50,283 nucleotides of DNA, taken from contig JAQBNK010000160.1 of NCBI GenBank assembly GCA_028288595.1, forward strand, positions 1-50,283. The letters run 5' to 3'. Below are positions 33,018 to 42,468 of the stretch, piece after piece. Each line of letters opens with the position of its first letter. Positions within the stretch are counted from its first letter, which is position 1. The notes beneath the pieces were generated by a model. That model saw only the letters and a list, made by a program, of their open reading frames with translations, made no database searches and had not been told where the DNA came from. Source of the stretch: Chitinophagaceae bacterium (GTDB taxonomy: Bacteria > Bacteroidota > Bacteroidia > Chitinophagales > Chitinophagaceae). Position numbers and translations under genes: made by a program.

Positions 33018-35303
33018 TCACTTGAGCAGGTCTTGCGGGATAAGGTTTTCAGGCGACTCATCCTGCCAGGTAATATTAGAAATATACCACCTGCCTTTAT
33101 CCCTTGTCATTGAAATATGATTGATGCCCCTTTGTTCAACTTTACCATTTTCACTAAAACGAAATTGGTAGGCTGATTGAGCCATGGCTATATTCCCGTA
33201 TTGGTATAATTTTCTGCCAATCTCCTCTTCATAGAATGCCGTTCTCTCCATAAATGAACTATTTAACTGAATGTATTCTTCAAATGACATAGAGCTATAA
33301 ACTGGCTGGCCATTTGGAAGAATATGCGAAGCCGACATTTGAGATCCGGGATAAAATAAGCTTCTGAATCTTTCCCAGTTGCGTGGTCCTGCGGGTCCGG
33401 ATAACACCTGGTAAAGTGCACTGATAACCGCGTTAATGTCTTGTACATCTGCTATGGCAGCGGTCCCTCCAATAGGACGCTCTGGAGTGGAGAGCCATGC
33501 ATTGCGGATTCGTGCCTGGCTTTCACTAACGTTATTGCTTAATTCTATAAAATCTTTCCTGGTGATGGCAACGGGAAAAACTTTTTCTGATATCTCTATA
33601 GGGTCGGGGGATCCCGTTCTCATCACTGAAAGTTTCAAAATATCTCCATCTGTAAGTTTAGACTTTATTTGCCCGATGACTTGCCCCACATTCTGGGCAT
33701 TTATTTTTATTCCCTGTATCGCTAAAATTTGGTCCCCGACATGAAGGCCCAGTTTTTTTCCAAAATCAGTCAGCTTCGACAGGTCAGCTATAACTACATT
33801 TCCATCTGGTGTTACTCCGGCAGAAAAACCGCCTAAAGTTATTTCCGTGCTTTTTTTCTCCGGGTAGTATTTCACGCCGGCGCTTTCAAAAAATTTCGCA
33901 TATGGCAAGGGTTGATTTCCTTCCACATATTGAGAGAAGAATGTCCTCACTTCCGGGTAGGTCATTTTAGTGATCACATCAAAGAGAGAATCGTCTTCAA
34001 AATATTTATCCTTGCCATACATCACACCCAGGTCATGTTTTAATTGTTGCAGGCTATATGCTCCATCAGATAGCCGTAATAATTCAAGGTCAAAACAGGC
34101 AGCGATCAGTGCACCCTTTTCATACACGTTATTATATTGATCTTCATAGGTGGTTGCACTGAATTTACTTAGCAGGGTGAACGGAAGTGTATCATTATAT
34201 TTTTTAGTGTTCGATATTTTTTCAGACAGCTTGCCAAAAAATTCTTCGATTGAATTGAGCCCGTATTTTACCTGTACATGATCAGACGCATATTCAGTTG
34301 TGCCTTCATATAACCACAAATGCTTAGACAACACCGGTTTTTCAAAATCAAATTCCTTTACTTCTTTCGAGCTGAAATTCAATGGCGTTAGGACATGGAA
34401 AAATTCATGTGCTGCTACATCAAGAACAGGTTTCATTATTTGTTGTGGTGTTAACTCGGGCAGGGTATAAAAAGAAGAATAATTATGTTCAAGTGCTCCT
34501 TGTGCTATAGAACCTGGTTGCTCCCCGTTAAAATACATTATAAAAGCATAGTGTTTTACCGGCAATGCACCACCGAGGTATTTTGCAGACGATTTTAAAG
34601 TTTGAGAAAGTGCCTGGGCAACTACCGTAGCCCGCATTTTTTTATGTGGTGAATAAACTGATATCAAAATATCTGCGCCTCCTATTTTCAAAGTAGTGGT
34701 GTCAGGAACATTATACATGATGGGTGTATCATATAATTCATCAAGGCTATTAAACCGAAAAAGATCGGCTGATGATGTGGTGGTAAAAGGAGTAAGCGAA
34801 GTGGATGCATAAAAGTTTTCCGGCTTTTTATACGCTACTTCAAATGGAACATTCCTCAGCCCGTCAAAATATCCAAAAAACCCTGGAGTATTGATCACGA
34901 AATTTTTTCCTTCCTCTATATTAGTACCACCCATTGTATAAACTCCGTGTTTTTTTTGACTGTCCCATGTATCTTCCACCAGGTAGGAAATTCTGTATAG
35001 CCTGTTTGCATTGCTGATAGCCCATGTATTGGTATCAACCTGGTTTACACTTAAGAGATTGCCCTTATTATCATATGCTTTCAGTTCTGAAATAAAAAGC
35101 CCAAAATTACTGTTCCGGTAAGTGCCCGGGATTATTTTAGCGAAACGGTAATTAATAATCTTTCCGGAAATTTTTGGAGTGACCAGGTTTACCTCCAGCT
35201 GATCATTTTTAACCTGATTAAGATCAATTGAATAATGATAACCGGTTTGTGCATGTAAGCTTATTGCCACGGTGATAAATAAACAGGACAGGAAATATTT
35301 CAT
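33018..35303 (-). CDS. M61-family peptidase with PDZ and C-terminal NTF2-like domain
   Basis: A 761-residue exported metallopeptidase (signal MKYFLSCLFITVAISLHAQ). The N-terminal beta domain precedes the catalytic gluzincin site HEFFH at 299-303, with the third zinc ligand Glu333 in WLYEGTTEY, the hallmark of family M61 (glycyl aminopeptidase-like). A PDZ domain follows at about 490-590 (NVVIADLSKLTDFGKKLGLH, VGDQILAIQGIKI). The last about 140 residues (INAVISALYQVLSGPAGPRN, FRSLFYPGSQM, then GINHISMTRDKGRWYISNIT) look like an NTF2/SnoaL-type fold, an addition not normal for M61. Location is periplasmic or outer membrane; probable role in peptide turnover. Confidence 0.88.
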   Translation of the reverse strand: MKYFLSCLFITVAISLHAQTGYHYSIDLNQVKNDQLEVNLVTPKISGKIINYRFAKIIPGTYRNSNFGLFISELKAYDNKGNLLSVNQVDTNTWAISNANRLYRISYLVEDTWDSQKKHGVYTMGGTNIEEGKNFVINTPGFFGYFDGLRNVPFEVAYKKPENFYASTSLTPFTTTSSADLFRFNSLDELYDTPIMYNVPDTTTLKIGGADILISVYSPHKKMRATVVAQALSQTLKSSAKYLGGALPVKHYAFIMYFNGEQPGSIAQGALEHNYSSFYTLPELTPQQIMKPVLDVAAHEFFHVLTPLNFSSKEVKEFDFEKPVLSKHLWLYEGTTEYASDHVQVKYGLNSIEEFFGKLSEKISNTKKYNDTLPFTLLSKFSATTYEDQYNNVYEKGALIAACFDLELLRLSDGAYSLQQLKHDLGVMYGKDKYFEDDSLFDVITKMTYPEVRTFFSQYVEGNQPLPYAKFFESAGVKYYPEKKSTEITLGGFSAGVTPDGNVVIADLSKLTDFGKKLGLHVGDQILAIQGIKINAQNVGQVIGQIKSKLTDGDILKLSVMRTGSPDPIEISEKVFPVAITRKDFIELSNNVSESQARIRNAWLSTPERPIGGTAAIADVQDINAVISALYQVLSGPAGPRNWERFRSLFYPGSQMSASHILPNGQPVYSSMSFEEYIQLNSSFMERTAFYEEEIGRKLYQYGNIAMAQSAYQFRFSENGKVEQRGINHISMTRDKGRWYISNITWQDESPENLIPQDLLK

Positions 35304-35464
35304 AATGTCAAACTAAATTTGTGTATTTTTTTTTGTATATCCCTGTAAAGTAGGTTTAGCCGGAAGCCACCTTTTGTCAAATGCTGCTAATTATAAGTTA
35401 GCCTTTCCTTTTGCAATTAATATAACAGCTTAGTCTCTACATTTACTTTTATAAGAAGGAGTAC

Positions 35465-37033
35465 ATGAAAAAAACGAGTTGTTTGTGGTTGTTAATATGC
35501 TTTGTGTTTTCTGCATTTGCACAAACCATGCCTGCGGACAAAAGATTTAACGGGATAGAAACGGAGCTGGAAACAATTTTAAAAGAATGTAAGGCCGCCG
35601 GGTTCGCCGTAGCCGTGATTGAAAAAAATAATATTGTTTATATACATGGTTTCGGTTATCGTGATATCGAAAAGAAATTACCGGTAACAGCTAATACTTT
35701 GTTTCCCATTGGTTCATGTACAAAATCATTTACTGCTGCAATGATTGGAATTTTGGAAAATGCTAAACTGGTTAACTTAGATCAGCCTGTTCATAATTAT
35801 TTTCCGACGCTTTCCTTTTATTCGGATAAAATGAATAGCAGCATTACACTGCGTGATATGATGAGCCACCGGACGGGGCTTCCTCGTCACGATGCATCAT
35901 GGGTACTTTTCCCAACTTCATCCAAAGACTCCCTGCTGCAGCGAATACATTATATGGAACCTGCTGCTGAACTAAGGGAAAAATGGCAGTACAACAACTT
36001 CATGTATTTCGCACAAGGGATGCTTATAGAAAAACAAACCGGCAAATCATGGGATGAGAACATTCGTGAAAAATTCTTTACCCCTCTCGGAATGCAAAGG
36101 ACAACTACAAGTTTATCTCAACTACAATCAGATGAAAATGCTGCTGCAGGATACCAATTGCAAAATGATTCAGTTATAAAAAGAATGGATTACCACGAAG
36201 TCGGAACTATGGGACCTGCGGGAAGTATTAACAGCAACGTTATGGATATGGCTCGCTGGGTAAGCACGTGGATGCATGGAGGAATAATGGGTGGAACAGA
36301 AATTATTCCACCATCATTTGTAAGGCAGGCACTCAGCTCCCAAATGATAATTACACCGGCCTTTCCTGAAAAGGATAACCCCGGTATTTATTTCGCTAAT
36401 TATGGGCTTGGCTGGTTTCTCGGCTCATACCAGGGACATTATAGGGTAGATCATGCAGGTAATATTGATGGCTTTTCAGCCAACATTGCTTTTTTTCCAA
36501 CTGATAGCATCGGTATTGTCGTATTGTCCAACCAGGATGCATCATTGCTGCCTTCACTTGTTCGCAACATAATAGCAGACCGGGTTTTAAATCTTAGTAA
36601 GAATAACTGGGTTGCTTTTCTGCAAAAAAATAAAGCACGTGCAAAAGCGATACAGGTTCAAATGTCTATGAGTACAAAACAAATGCACAAAAATGGAACA
36701 AACCCATCCCATGTTTTAAAAGATTATGAAGGCCTTTACACGCACCCTGCATATGGAACAATGGAAGTTTCAAGCAAACCAGACTCTCTTTTTTTACACA
36801 TTCATAATAAAATATTATGGCTGAAGCATTACCATTATGATGTGTTTGTACCGGTAGAGGCAGATCCATCTGGAAATCTAGATACCACCGGTATGGAAGC
36901 GGGGTTAAAAGTCCAGTTTAAGATGGATGTCAAAGGAAATATTTTTTCATTGGCGGCTCAACTTGAACCTGCACTAAATGCACTTGAGTTTACAAGAACC
37001 CGGGTACTGGTTAAAATGAGAGATAATTTTTAA
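35465..37033 (+). CDS. beta-lactamase-fold serine hydrolase with C-terminal DUF3471-like domain
   Basis: A 522-residue exported enzyme (signal MKKTSCLWLLICFVFSAFAQ). All three motifs of the class C beta-lactamase/DD-peptidase family are present: S84-C-T-K87 in PIGSCTKSFTAAM, Y176-N-N178 in WQYNNFMYFAQG, and H330-A-G332 in VDHAGNIDGFSA. The C-terminal about 100 residues (LKDYEGLYTHPAYGTMEVSS, NKILWLKHYHYDVFVP) match the DUF3471-type beta domain frequently attached to this family. Substrate may be an ester, D-amino-acid peptide or beta-lactam; not predictable. AAGGAG five bases before the ATG is an unusually clear Shine-Dalgarno for this genome. Confidence 0.92.
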   Translation: MKKTSCLWLLICFVFSAFAQTMPADKRFNGIETELETILKECKAAGFAVAVIEKNNIVYIHGFGYRDIEKKLPVTANTLFPIGSCTKSFTAAMIGILENAKLVNLDQPVHNYFPTLSFYSDKMNSSITLRDMMSHRTGLPRHDASWVLFPTSSKDSLLQRIHYMEPAAELREKWQYNNFMYFAQGMLIEKQTGKSWDENIREKFFTPLGMQRTTTSLSQLQSDENAAAGYQLQNDSVIKRMDYHEVGTMGPAGSINSNVMDMARWVSTWMHGGIMGGTEIIPPSFVRQALSSQMIITPAFPEKDNPGIYFANYGLGWFLGSYQGHYRVDHAGNIDGFSANIAFFPTDSIGIVVLSNQDASLLPSLVRNIIADRVLNLSKNNWVAFLQKNKARAKAIQVQMSMSTKQMHKNGTNPSHVLKDYEGLYTHPAYGTMEVSSKPDSLFLHIHNKILWLKHYHYDVFVPVEADPSGNLDTTGMEAGLKVQFKMDVKGNIFSLAAQLEPALNALEFTRTRVLVKMRDNF

Positions 37034-37083
37034 AAAAATTATACAGGTAGTTACGAAATAGGCAGCAAAATTTAAAGTGAATT

Positions 37084-37584
37084 TTAGTTACAAACGAGGG
37101 AATTAAAAAATTGATCCCTGACTTTTTCATCGATGGCATTCTGACCCTTTTTATAATATAAATTAATCAGCAAGGTTTTGTATATCACAACGTGATCCGT
37201 CCTGATCACTTCAATATTATTTTCAGTTTTCGATGAAACAAATTCAAAACAGGACCATTCTTTGTATTTACACTCTTTCTCTGAAAGTATTTTAGCACCC
37301 TGACCTTCTCTGGCCGTTATCATCTGCTTTTTTATCTGGTCAATTACCTGGGGCATGGTTTCTTCTGTCAGGTTAAACTTTGCAAAATCATTAACCAATC
37401 CTCCTACCGTGGTAGAATCCTCCCATTTATATTCCAGCTTTTTGATATCAGTACTAATCATTGTCTCTACAGGAACGCCTGGCATACTAACCTGGACCTT
37501 TTCATTAAGTTTAAAAGTCAACCATTCGGGATAAGTAAAGAATAAAAAAGGCAGAACACTAAAAATCAATACAATTCTTTTCAT
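37084..37584 (-). CDS. exported hypothetical protein
   Basis: A 166-residue protein with a hydrophobic N-terminus (MKRIVLIFSVLPFLFFTYPE) that may be a signal peptide. The rest is mixed alpha/beta: VQVSMPGVPVETMISTDIKK, FAKFNLTEETMPQVIDQIKK, HVVIYKTLLINLYYKKG, with two internal cysteines (CKYKEWSC) that could form a disulfide in the periplasm. I do not recognise the family. It is convergent with the serine hydrolase gene, 50 bp apart. The pattern is similar to small DUF-type surface proteins, but I make no assignment. Confidence 0.6.
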   Translation of the reverse strand: MKRIVLIFSVLPFLFFTYPEWLTFKLNEKVQVSMPGVPVETMISTDIKKLEYKWEDSTTVGGLVNDFAKFNLTEETMPQVIDQIKKQMITAREGQGAKILSEKECKYKEWSCFEFVSSKTENNIEVIRTDHVVIYKTLLINLYYKKGQNAIDEKVRDQFFNSLVCN

Positions 37585-37894
37585 AATAAAAATTTACTCT
37601 AATCAAAATGAACTTAATTAAAGAAAGGTTGTTTATCAAAACCTGCTTTTAACTTTAATAGTAATTAAAGCTCACAGTATTATAGGCGACTTATTTACTA
37701 AACTGTCAGGAACATTAACATGCTGGCTGCCACTCCTCGTTCAAAAAAAATTTGCAGGCACCAATACTGCGTATTTGTTAAAACCTGCTAAAACTGAGAG
37801 CGCAGTAAAAAATTTAAACCGGAATTAAACCGCTCATCAATCTGCGCCTTAACGTCAGGCTCACAGCAGTTATTTTTAAAAAAACATTTACCTG
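37585..37894. other. 310-bp gap between divergent genes
   Basis: Contains the promoters of the hypothetical (-) and AraC-type (+) genes. No repeat, RNA or clear operator is seen. Confidence 0.5.
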
Positions 37895-38797
37895 ATGTCT
37901 TTTGTATCGTATGCAAACAATGAATCAATTACCAGCTTGTTTCCGGGAACATCTTTGAATGTGATTAATTATTCACGTCTTTCTTCATGCTCGGCACAAG
38001 TCTCCGGCAGTCACTTCTATGGAATTAAATATGTTCAAAAAGGGTGTGAGCGATACGTGATTGACAGGAAAACATATGATGTGAAGGAAAGAGAGTTCCT
38101 GCTGGTTAACAAGGGCCAGTCATTTACCGTTGATTTTAAAAATGAAGCCATCGTGCACGGGTTTTGTATAGGCCTGAGTGAAGAGCTGCTAATGGATGTC
38201 TCGTATGCGATGTGTACAGATGAAGACACATTGCTTGAATACCCTGACAATCCAATTTACGCGAAGAACGATTTTCATGAAACAGTTTATTCATCGACTG
38301 ACAGGCTTAGCCGTTACCTTCATCAGTTACTTCCGAATCCCTTTAATCTGAAAGACAACTTATTAGACTCCTATTCATTTTTTAGCGGCATCGCCGCAGA
38401 ACTTGTACTATCGCAAAAAGCTACCAAAAAGCAAATTGCACAATTGCGTGGCGTAAAGAAGTCGACAAAAAAAGAATTATTTGACCGGGTACTCCTGGCA
38501 AAAAATTATATAGATGCGAATTTTTATAAGAAAATAGATATTCCTGAAATTGCGAAACAGGCCGCACTATCGGAATTTCATTTTTATAGGTCTTTTAAAG
38601 AGGTGTACGGCATTTCTCCATTAAAATATATTGTAAATAAAAGAATGGAAAAATCCCTGGAATTATTACGCTATGAAAAATTACCTATTGCTCATATAGC
38701 TTATGAGGTGGGGTTTTCAGATATTTATTCTTTCAGTAAAAGCTTCAAGAAACATTATAACGTTTCGCCTTCCCGGTTCTTATTCAATAGGGCGTAA
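37895..38797 (+). CDS. AraC-family transcriptional regulator
   Basis: A 300-residue regulator. The C-terminal about 100 residues hold two helix-turn-helix motifs: IDIPEIAKQAALSEFHFYRS then FKEVYGISPLKYI, and PIAHIAYEVGFSDIYSFSKS then FKKHYNVSPSRF, the AraC/XylS signature. The N-terminal about 180 residues form a cupin-like sensor region (YGIKYVQKGCERYVIDRKTY, EREFLLVNKGQSFTVDFKNE). No obvious target gene is co-directional; the divergent hypothetical protein at 37084-37584 is a possibility. Ligand unknown. Confidence 0.9.
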   Translation: MSFVSYANNESITSLFPGTSLNVINYSRLSSCSAQVSGSHFYGIKYVQKGCERYVIDRKTYDVKEREFLLVNKGQSFTVDFKNEAIVHGFCIGLSEELLMDVSYAMCTDEDTLLEYPDNPIYAKNDFHETVYSSTDRLSRYLHQLLPNPFNLKDNLLDSYSFFSGIAAELVLSQKATKKQIAQLRGVKKSTKKELFDRVLLAKNYIDANFYKKIDIPEIAKQAALSEFHFYRSFKEVYGISPLKYIVNKRMEKSLELLRYEKLPIAHIAYEVGFSDIYSFSKSFKKHYNVSPSRFLFNRA

Positions 38798-38843
38798 GAA
38801 AAGGCAAATTGAACAAAAGAATCATAGCTTGTTTATGGAGATT

Positions 38844-39227
38844 TTAGCTAAGTTTTTCATTAAACCGTACTGATGCAGAAGCCCGCATTCTACTATTTTC
38901 ATTTTGGTTCTTTATCCTGTCTAATACCTGGATTTTTATTTGCAGAATATTTTGATTAGTTCCCAGGATTTTACCTGCATCATCAATTAAGATATTTTGG
39001 AAACAGTTAATCCGCATGTCAGACCACCAGTTGTCCGAGCCATAGTAAGGCCATGCGCAATAACATGAATAAAATAGATTTCTCCATAGGATTTCTTCAT
39101 CATTAACCAGGATCGTAATAATTTCAAATGAATGATCTTTGAATTGCCTGTAAAGGTGATTTAAAGGACGATAATTTTTTGAAAGGCAGGTTTTAAAATC
39201 GAAAAAATCAATTAAAATTATACTCAT
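38844..39227 (-). CDS. truncated thioredoxin-fold (TlpA/AhpC-TSA-like) protein without CxxC
   Basis: 127 residues that begin directly in the thioredoxin fold: SIILIDFFDFKTCLSKNYRP where TlpA proteins have LIDFWxxWCxxC, then LNHLYRQFKDHSFEIITILV and NCFQNILIDDAGKILG, matching the later GIPTxFLIDxxGKI segment. Only one Cys remains in the active-site loop (KTCLSK) and the cis-Pro loop is changed, so disulfide chemistry is unlikely. The frame stays open for 39 codons upstream of the ATG (to 39344) without another ATG, reading FDKEVSWRTHNLSRHLNPKN, which suggests the N-terminal domain and signal peptide have been lost. May be a pseudogene. Confidence 0.55.
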   Translation of the reverse strand: MSIILIDFFDFKTCLSKNYRPLNHLYRQFKDHSFEIITILVNDEEILWRNLFYSCYCAWPYYGSDNWWSDMRINCFQNILIDDAGKILGTNQNILQIKIQVLDRIKNQNENSRMRASASVRFNEKLS

Positions 39228-39457
39228 AAAATTTTTCGGGTTTAAATGACGGCTTAAATTATGTGTGCGCCAAGAAACCTCTTTATCAAATTTTGCTAAT
39301 TTTAAAATTCCTTTATAACCCGTTGGGATCAGGAGTAAAAAGGCTTATAATTCAAGACTCATAGATACCAAATAAGGATCGGGAGCCAGTGGTAAAAAAA
39401 ATGCATTGGACATTCACGGATTTGTTAAAAGCAGAGTATCACAACTGAGTATCTAAA

Positions 39458-40285
39458 TCAATCATAAAATTCCCTGATCATGAAATGATACTTTGCCTGT
39501 TGGGGTAATAGCAATTCACGCAAATAATACCGGTGATAATGACCTGTAATGATAACAATATTTTTACCGGGGTATAACTGGCTGAAATTGATGATGTGCT
39601 CTGCCATGACATTGTTTCTGTTAATCCAGAAAGTTGAATCAAGAACAAAATGGCTGTAATAGGGAATCAAAGTGGGAGTTGTATTAATAAGTTTAGAATA
39701 ATAGCCGTGATACCATTTCATTTTAGCAGCGGCCAGGGCATCAACGGCGGGTAAATTCATTGCATATAAAGACGATTCTGAAAAATGGTTTAATACCTCG
39801 CTTAACTTTAAATAAGCCTCGTAAATGATCTTGTTTTCGAGTGTTAGTGAGTCCATACGGTATAAATGGTCTAAGGCCGAAAATAGCAGCGATTCTTCTT
39901 CGAAATAATGATTCTTAATAAAGAACTGGTTTCTTTTTTCAATATCAAAAGGTCGTACCTGGATTAATGGGTGATTTTTAATGAAAGAATCTACTACAAC
40001 AACTTCAAAATAATTCAGCAGGGACTTTGGGAAACGAAAATCTTTCTCAAATAAACTTGAATCAAGCTCAAATAAGATAAGGTCAGGTTTAGCTTGGTTT
40101 ATTGCCTCATATAACTGGCCCTTTTTCAGTTCAACCGTTTCACGGTGAGGGCTACCCAATATCGTAATCTTCGTCACATTCTGGCCAGTTGGTAATGAAT
40201 AATTATTATCCTGGGAAAAACCAGCAGTGGCTAAGCAAGAACAGGTTGCCAGGAACAACAGTGCTTTCATAAATGAGGGTTTCAA
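39458..40285 (-). CDS. exported protein resembling the TraB/EreA-like fold
   Basis: A 275-residue protein with signal peptide MKALLFLATCSCLATAGFSQ (a Met five codons earlier is also possible). ITILGSPHRETVELKKGQLY then INQAKPDLILFELDS at the start and RNNVMAEHIINFSQLYPGKN then IVIITGHYHRYYLRELL near the end follow the pattern of TraB/TIKI/EreA-like proteins: an N-terminal His, an ELD block and a C-terminal RxxxM...H pair. This is inference from pattern, not a firm family match. Protease-like or esterase-like activity is possible. It sits alone, upstream (on the minus strand) of the truncated thioredoxin gene, with no other partner. Confidence 0.55.
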   Translation of the reverse strand: MKPSFMKALLFLATCSCLATAGFSQDNNYSLPTGQNVTKITILGSPHRETVELKKGQLYEAINQAKPDLILFELDSSLFEKDFRFPKSLLNYFEVVVVDSFIKNHPLIQVRPFDIEKRNQFFIKNHYFEEESLLFSALDHLYRMDSLTLENKIIYEAYLKLSEVLNHFSESSLYAMNLPAVDALAAAKMKWYHGYYSKLINTTPTLIPYYSHFVLDSTFWINRNNVMAEHIINFSQLYPGKNIVIITGHYHRYYLRELLLPQQAKYHFMIREFYD

Positions 40286-40508
40286 TGAAGGTATGCCGTA
40301 TATTTTTTTTGTTCTTGCATTATCCTGCTTTTTACAGGGGCTTTTTATAAAACCGAAAACCGGAGATTGAAAATGAAATCTTGATCAGCCTAAAAGAGTA
40401 ATCCTTAAATATGTCCGGTCATTAAGTTTATCACTTTGTGTTCCTTCAAATTTGATTTGGTCAATCCTTTAAAAAATTCTGTACTGCCTTTTATTATTAC
40501 CATCACTT

Positions 40509-42008
40509 TTAATTTTTGATTTCAAGATGTGTTTTTATTGTTTGATTTAGCACATGCCGCCACTCCTGGTACAGTTCTTCGTAACCCAGGTCTGCCCGTG
40601 GCTCTACTACCGCTGCTTTGTTCATTCCTTCAAATGCCTCTTGTTCGTTTTGATAAATACCTGCGCCTATACCGGCCCCGATAGCGGCGCCCTGGCTCCC
40701 GGTGGTATCGTACAATTCTACCGGAGTATTAGTAACACTTACAAATGTTTCAAGAAATACTTCACTTAAAAATAAATTGCTTTTGCCTGCCCTGATAATT
40801 TTAGGAGCCATCCCGTTCTCTCTCATAATATCCAGACCGTAACGAAAAGAGTAAGCAATACCTTCCTGTACTGCCCTGAAAAGATGCCAGCTGGAATGTT
40901 TGTTCAGATCGATATTTTCTATGTGTGCGCCGATGCTTTGATTGTTCAGCATTCTTTCTGCACCATTACCAAAAGGAAGTATAAATAATCCATCGCTTCC
41001 GGGTGCAATACCAGCGGCAGCTTCATTCATTTGCGAATAATTCAGGTAAGTGCCTGCTGTTCTTTTCATCCAGCTATTCATAATACCCGTTCCGTTAATG
41101 CAAAGCAGCACGCCTAAACGCAAATCCTTTTCGGTGTGATTTACATGTGCGAATGAATTAACCCTCGACTGCTCATCATAGCTTAAATTATCGCTCACCA
41201 TATAGATCACACCCGATGTTCCTGCAGTGGCAGCCACTTCGCCGGGCTTCAGTACGTTTAATGATAAAGCATTGTTAGGCTGGTCACCGGCTTTATACGC
41301 AACAGGAATTCCGGGCCTTAATGAAAGTGCATCAGCCACATCTTTTTTCAACAGGCCGTGCTTATCAAATACATTTTTTATTGTGGGTATCATGGTTGAA
41401 TCAAACCCGAAATAATTTAGAACATCTTTCGATAATTCATTGGATCGAAAATCCCAGAATATACCTTCTGATAAAGCCGAAATTGTCGTGGTGATCTCAC
41501 CGGTAAATTTCATAGAGATAAAATCGCCGGGTAACATTACTTTATATATTTTCTTAAATATCTCCGATTCATTTTCTTTTACCCATGCAAGTTTTGACGC
41601 CGTAAAATTACCCGGAGAATTAAGCAGGTATCGCAAACACTTTGTTTTACCGATCCTGTCAAATGCTTCATTCCCTATTTCCACAGCGCGGCTATCGCAC
41701 CAGATAATGCTGTCACGCAAAGTTTCCTGGTGCTTATCAACCAGCACTAACCCGTGCATTTGATAAGCAATGCCGATAGCGGAAATATCCGCCGGATCAT
41801 ATTGTTTGGATGAATGTGATTTTAATATCGCCTCCTGCACATGCAGCCACCATGTTTCGGGCGACTGCTCTGCCCATCCCGGATGCAGGCTTATAATGCC
41901 CGACTCTGTATCAGGATATTGAACAGACGAAACAACCTGGTGCGTATTGGCATCAATAACAGAAACTTTAACTGATGATGTGCCAAGATCTATTCCTAGT
42001 AATAACAT
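40509..42008 (-). CDS. xylB: xylulokinase (FGGY family)
   Basis: A 499-residue cytoplasmic sugar kinase from MLLLGIDLGTSSVKVSVIDA at 42008; the open frame continues to 42377 but crosses repeat DNA and lacks homology, so I exclude it. Family features: IDLGTSSVK phosphate loop at 6-14, GWAEQSPETWW at 44-54, YQMHGLVLVD at 82-91 (substrate loop typical of xylulokinase), IIWCDSRA at 101-108 and catalytic Asp242 in KAGDQPNNALS. The C-terminal ATP-binding lobe has GTGIMNSWM and GSQGAAIGAG. It phosphorylates D-xylulose into the pentose phosphate pathway. xylA is not in the window. Confidence 0.9.
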   Translation of the reverse strand: MLLLGIDLGTSSVKVSVIDANTHQVVSSVQYPDTESGIISLHPGWAEQSPETWWLHVQEAILKSHSSKQYDPADISAIGIAYQMHGLVLVDKHQETLRDSIIWCDSRAVEIGNEAFDRIGKTKCLRYLLNSPGNFTASKLAWVKENESEIFKKIYKVMLPGDFISMKFTGEITTTISALSEGIFWDFRSNELSKDVLNYFGFDSTMIPTIKNVFDKHGLLKKDVADALSLRPGIPVAYKAGDQPNNALSLNVLKPGEVAATAGTSGVIYMVSDNLSYDEQSRVNSFAHVNHTEKDLRLGVLLCINGTGIMNSWMKRTAGTYLNYSQMNEAAAGIAPGSDGLFILPFGNGAERMLNNQSIGAHIENIDLNKHSSWHLFRAVQEGIAYSFRYGLDIMRENGMAPKIIRAGKSNLFLSEVFLETFVSVTNTPVELYDTTGSQGAAIGAGIGAGIYQNEQEAFEGMNKAAVVEPRADLGYEELYQEWRHVLNQTIKTHLEIKN

Positions 42009-42140
42009 TAATAGACGTTTAAATGCTGCCTCGAAATTTACAACAGTTTTGCAAACCCGTCGGAAAACTAATGTAATAAAATTCAAAAGCACAAGTTGTC
42101 CTGGAACCGGGCAAATAAAAACAATACCTGTTTTTTTCTT

Positions 42141-42180
42141 ACCGCGGAGACGCAGAGAAAACTTTGCGCCTTTGCCGTTA
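42141..42180. repeat. second copy of the dispersed ACCGCGGAGACG word-repeat
   Basis: ACCGCGGAGACGCAGAGAAA is followed by CTTTGCGCCTTTGCCGTTA, a diverged reverse-complement partner (word ACGGCAAAGGCGCAAAG). The ACCGC(A/G)GAGACG word is shared with the element at 465-521. The reverse-strand translation LRLRGKKK falls in the excluded upstream frame of xylB, a usual sign of such a repeat misread as protein. Confidence 0.6.
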
Positions 42181-42468
42181 TCATTTTCTTGTATCGCTGA
42201 AAATTGTTCCCCGGCAGCAGGCCGTTGACCCAACTTTGTTGTGTCACTCACTTGTACTTTCTGTTCTTTATTCAGCTTCAGCGCAAGTATTAATAGAGCC
42301 AAAAATTTGCCCGTATATTTATGAGTTATCGGTGGTTGTACAACGATCTCAATCAATGACAAAAGACTACAATGCAATCATCATCAGAGGACATTTCCGT
42401 GTTGGCTTTTAGAAAAAATTACCGCCAGGTAATTGTTTCACAGAAATTAAAAAACAGAAAAAAAATAT

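Noticed and set aside
42009-42377. N-terminal extension of xylulokinase
   Set aside because: No FGGY homology, includes a dispersed repeat; the true start MLLLGIDLG is at 42008.
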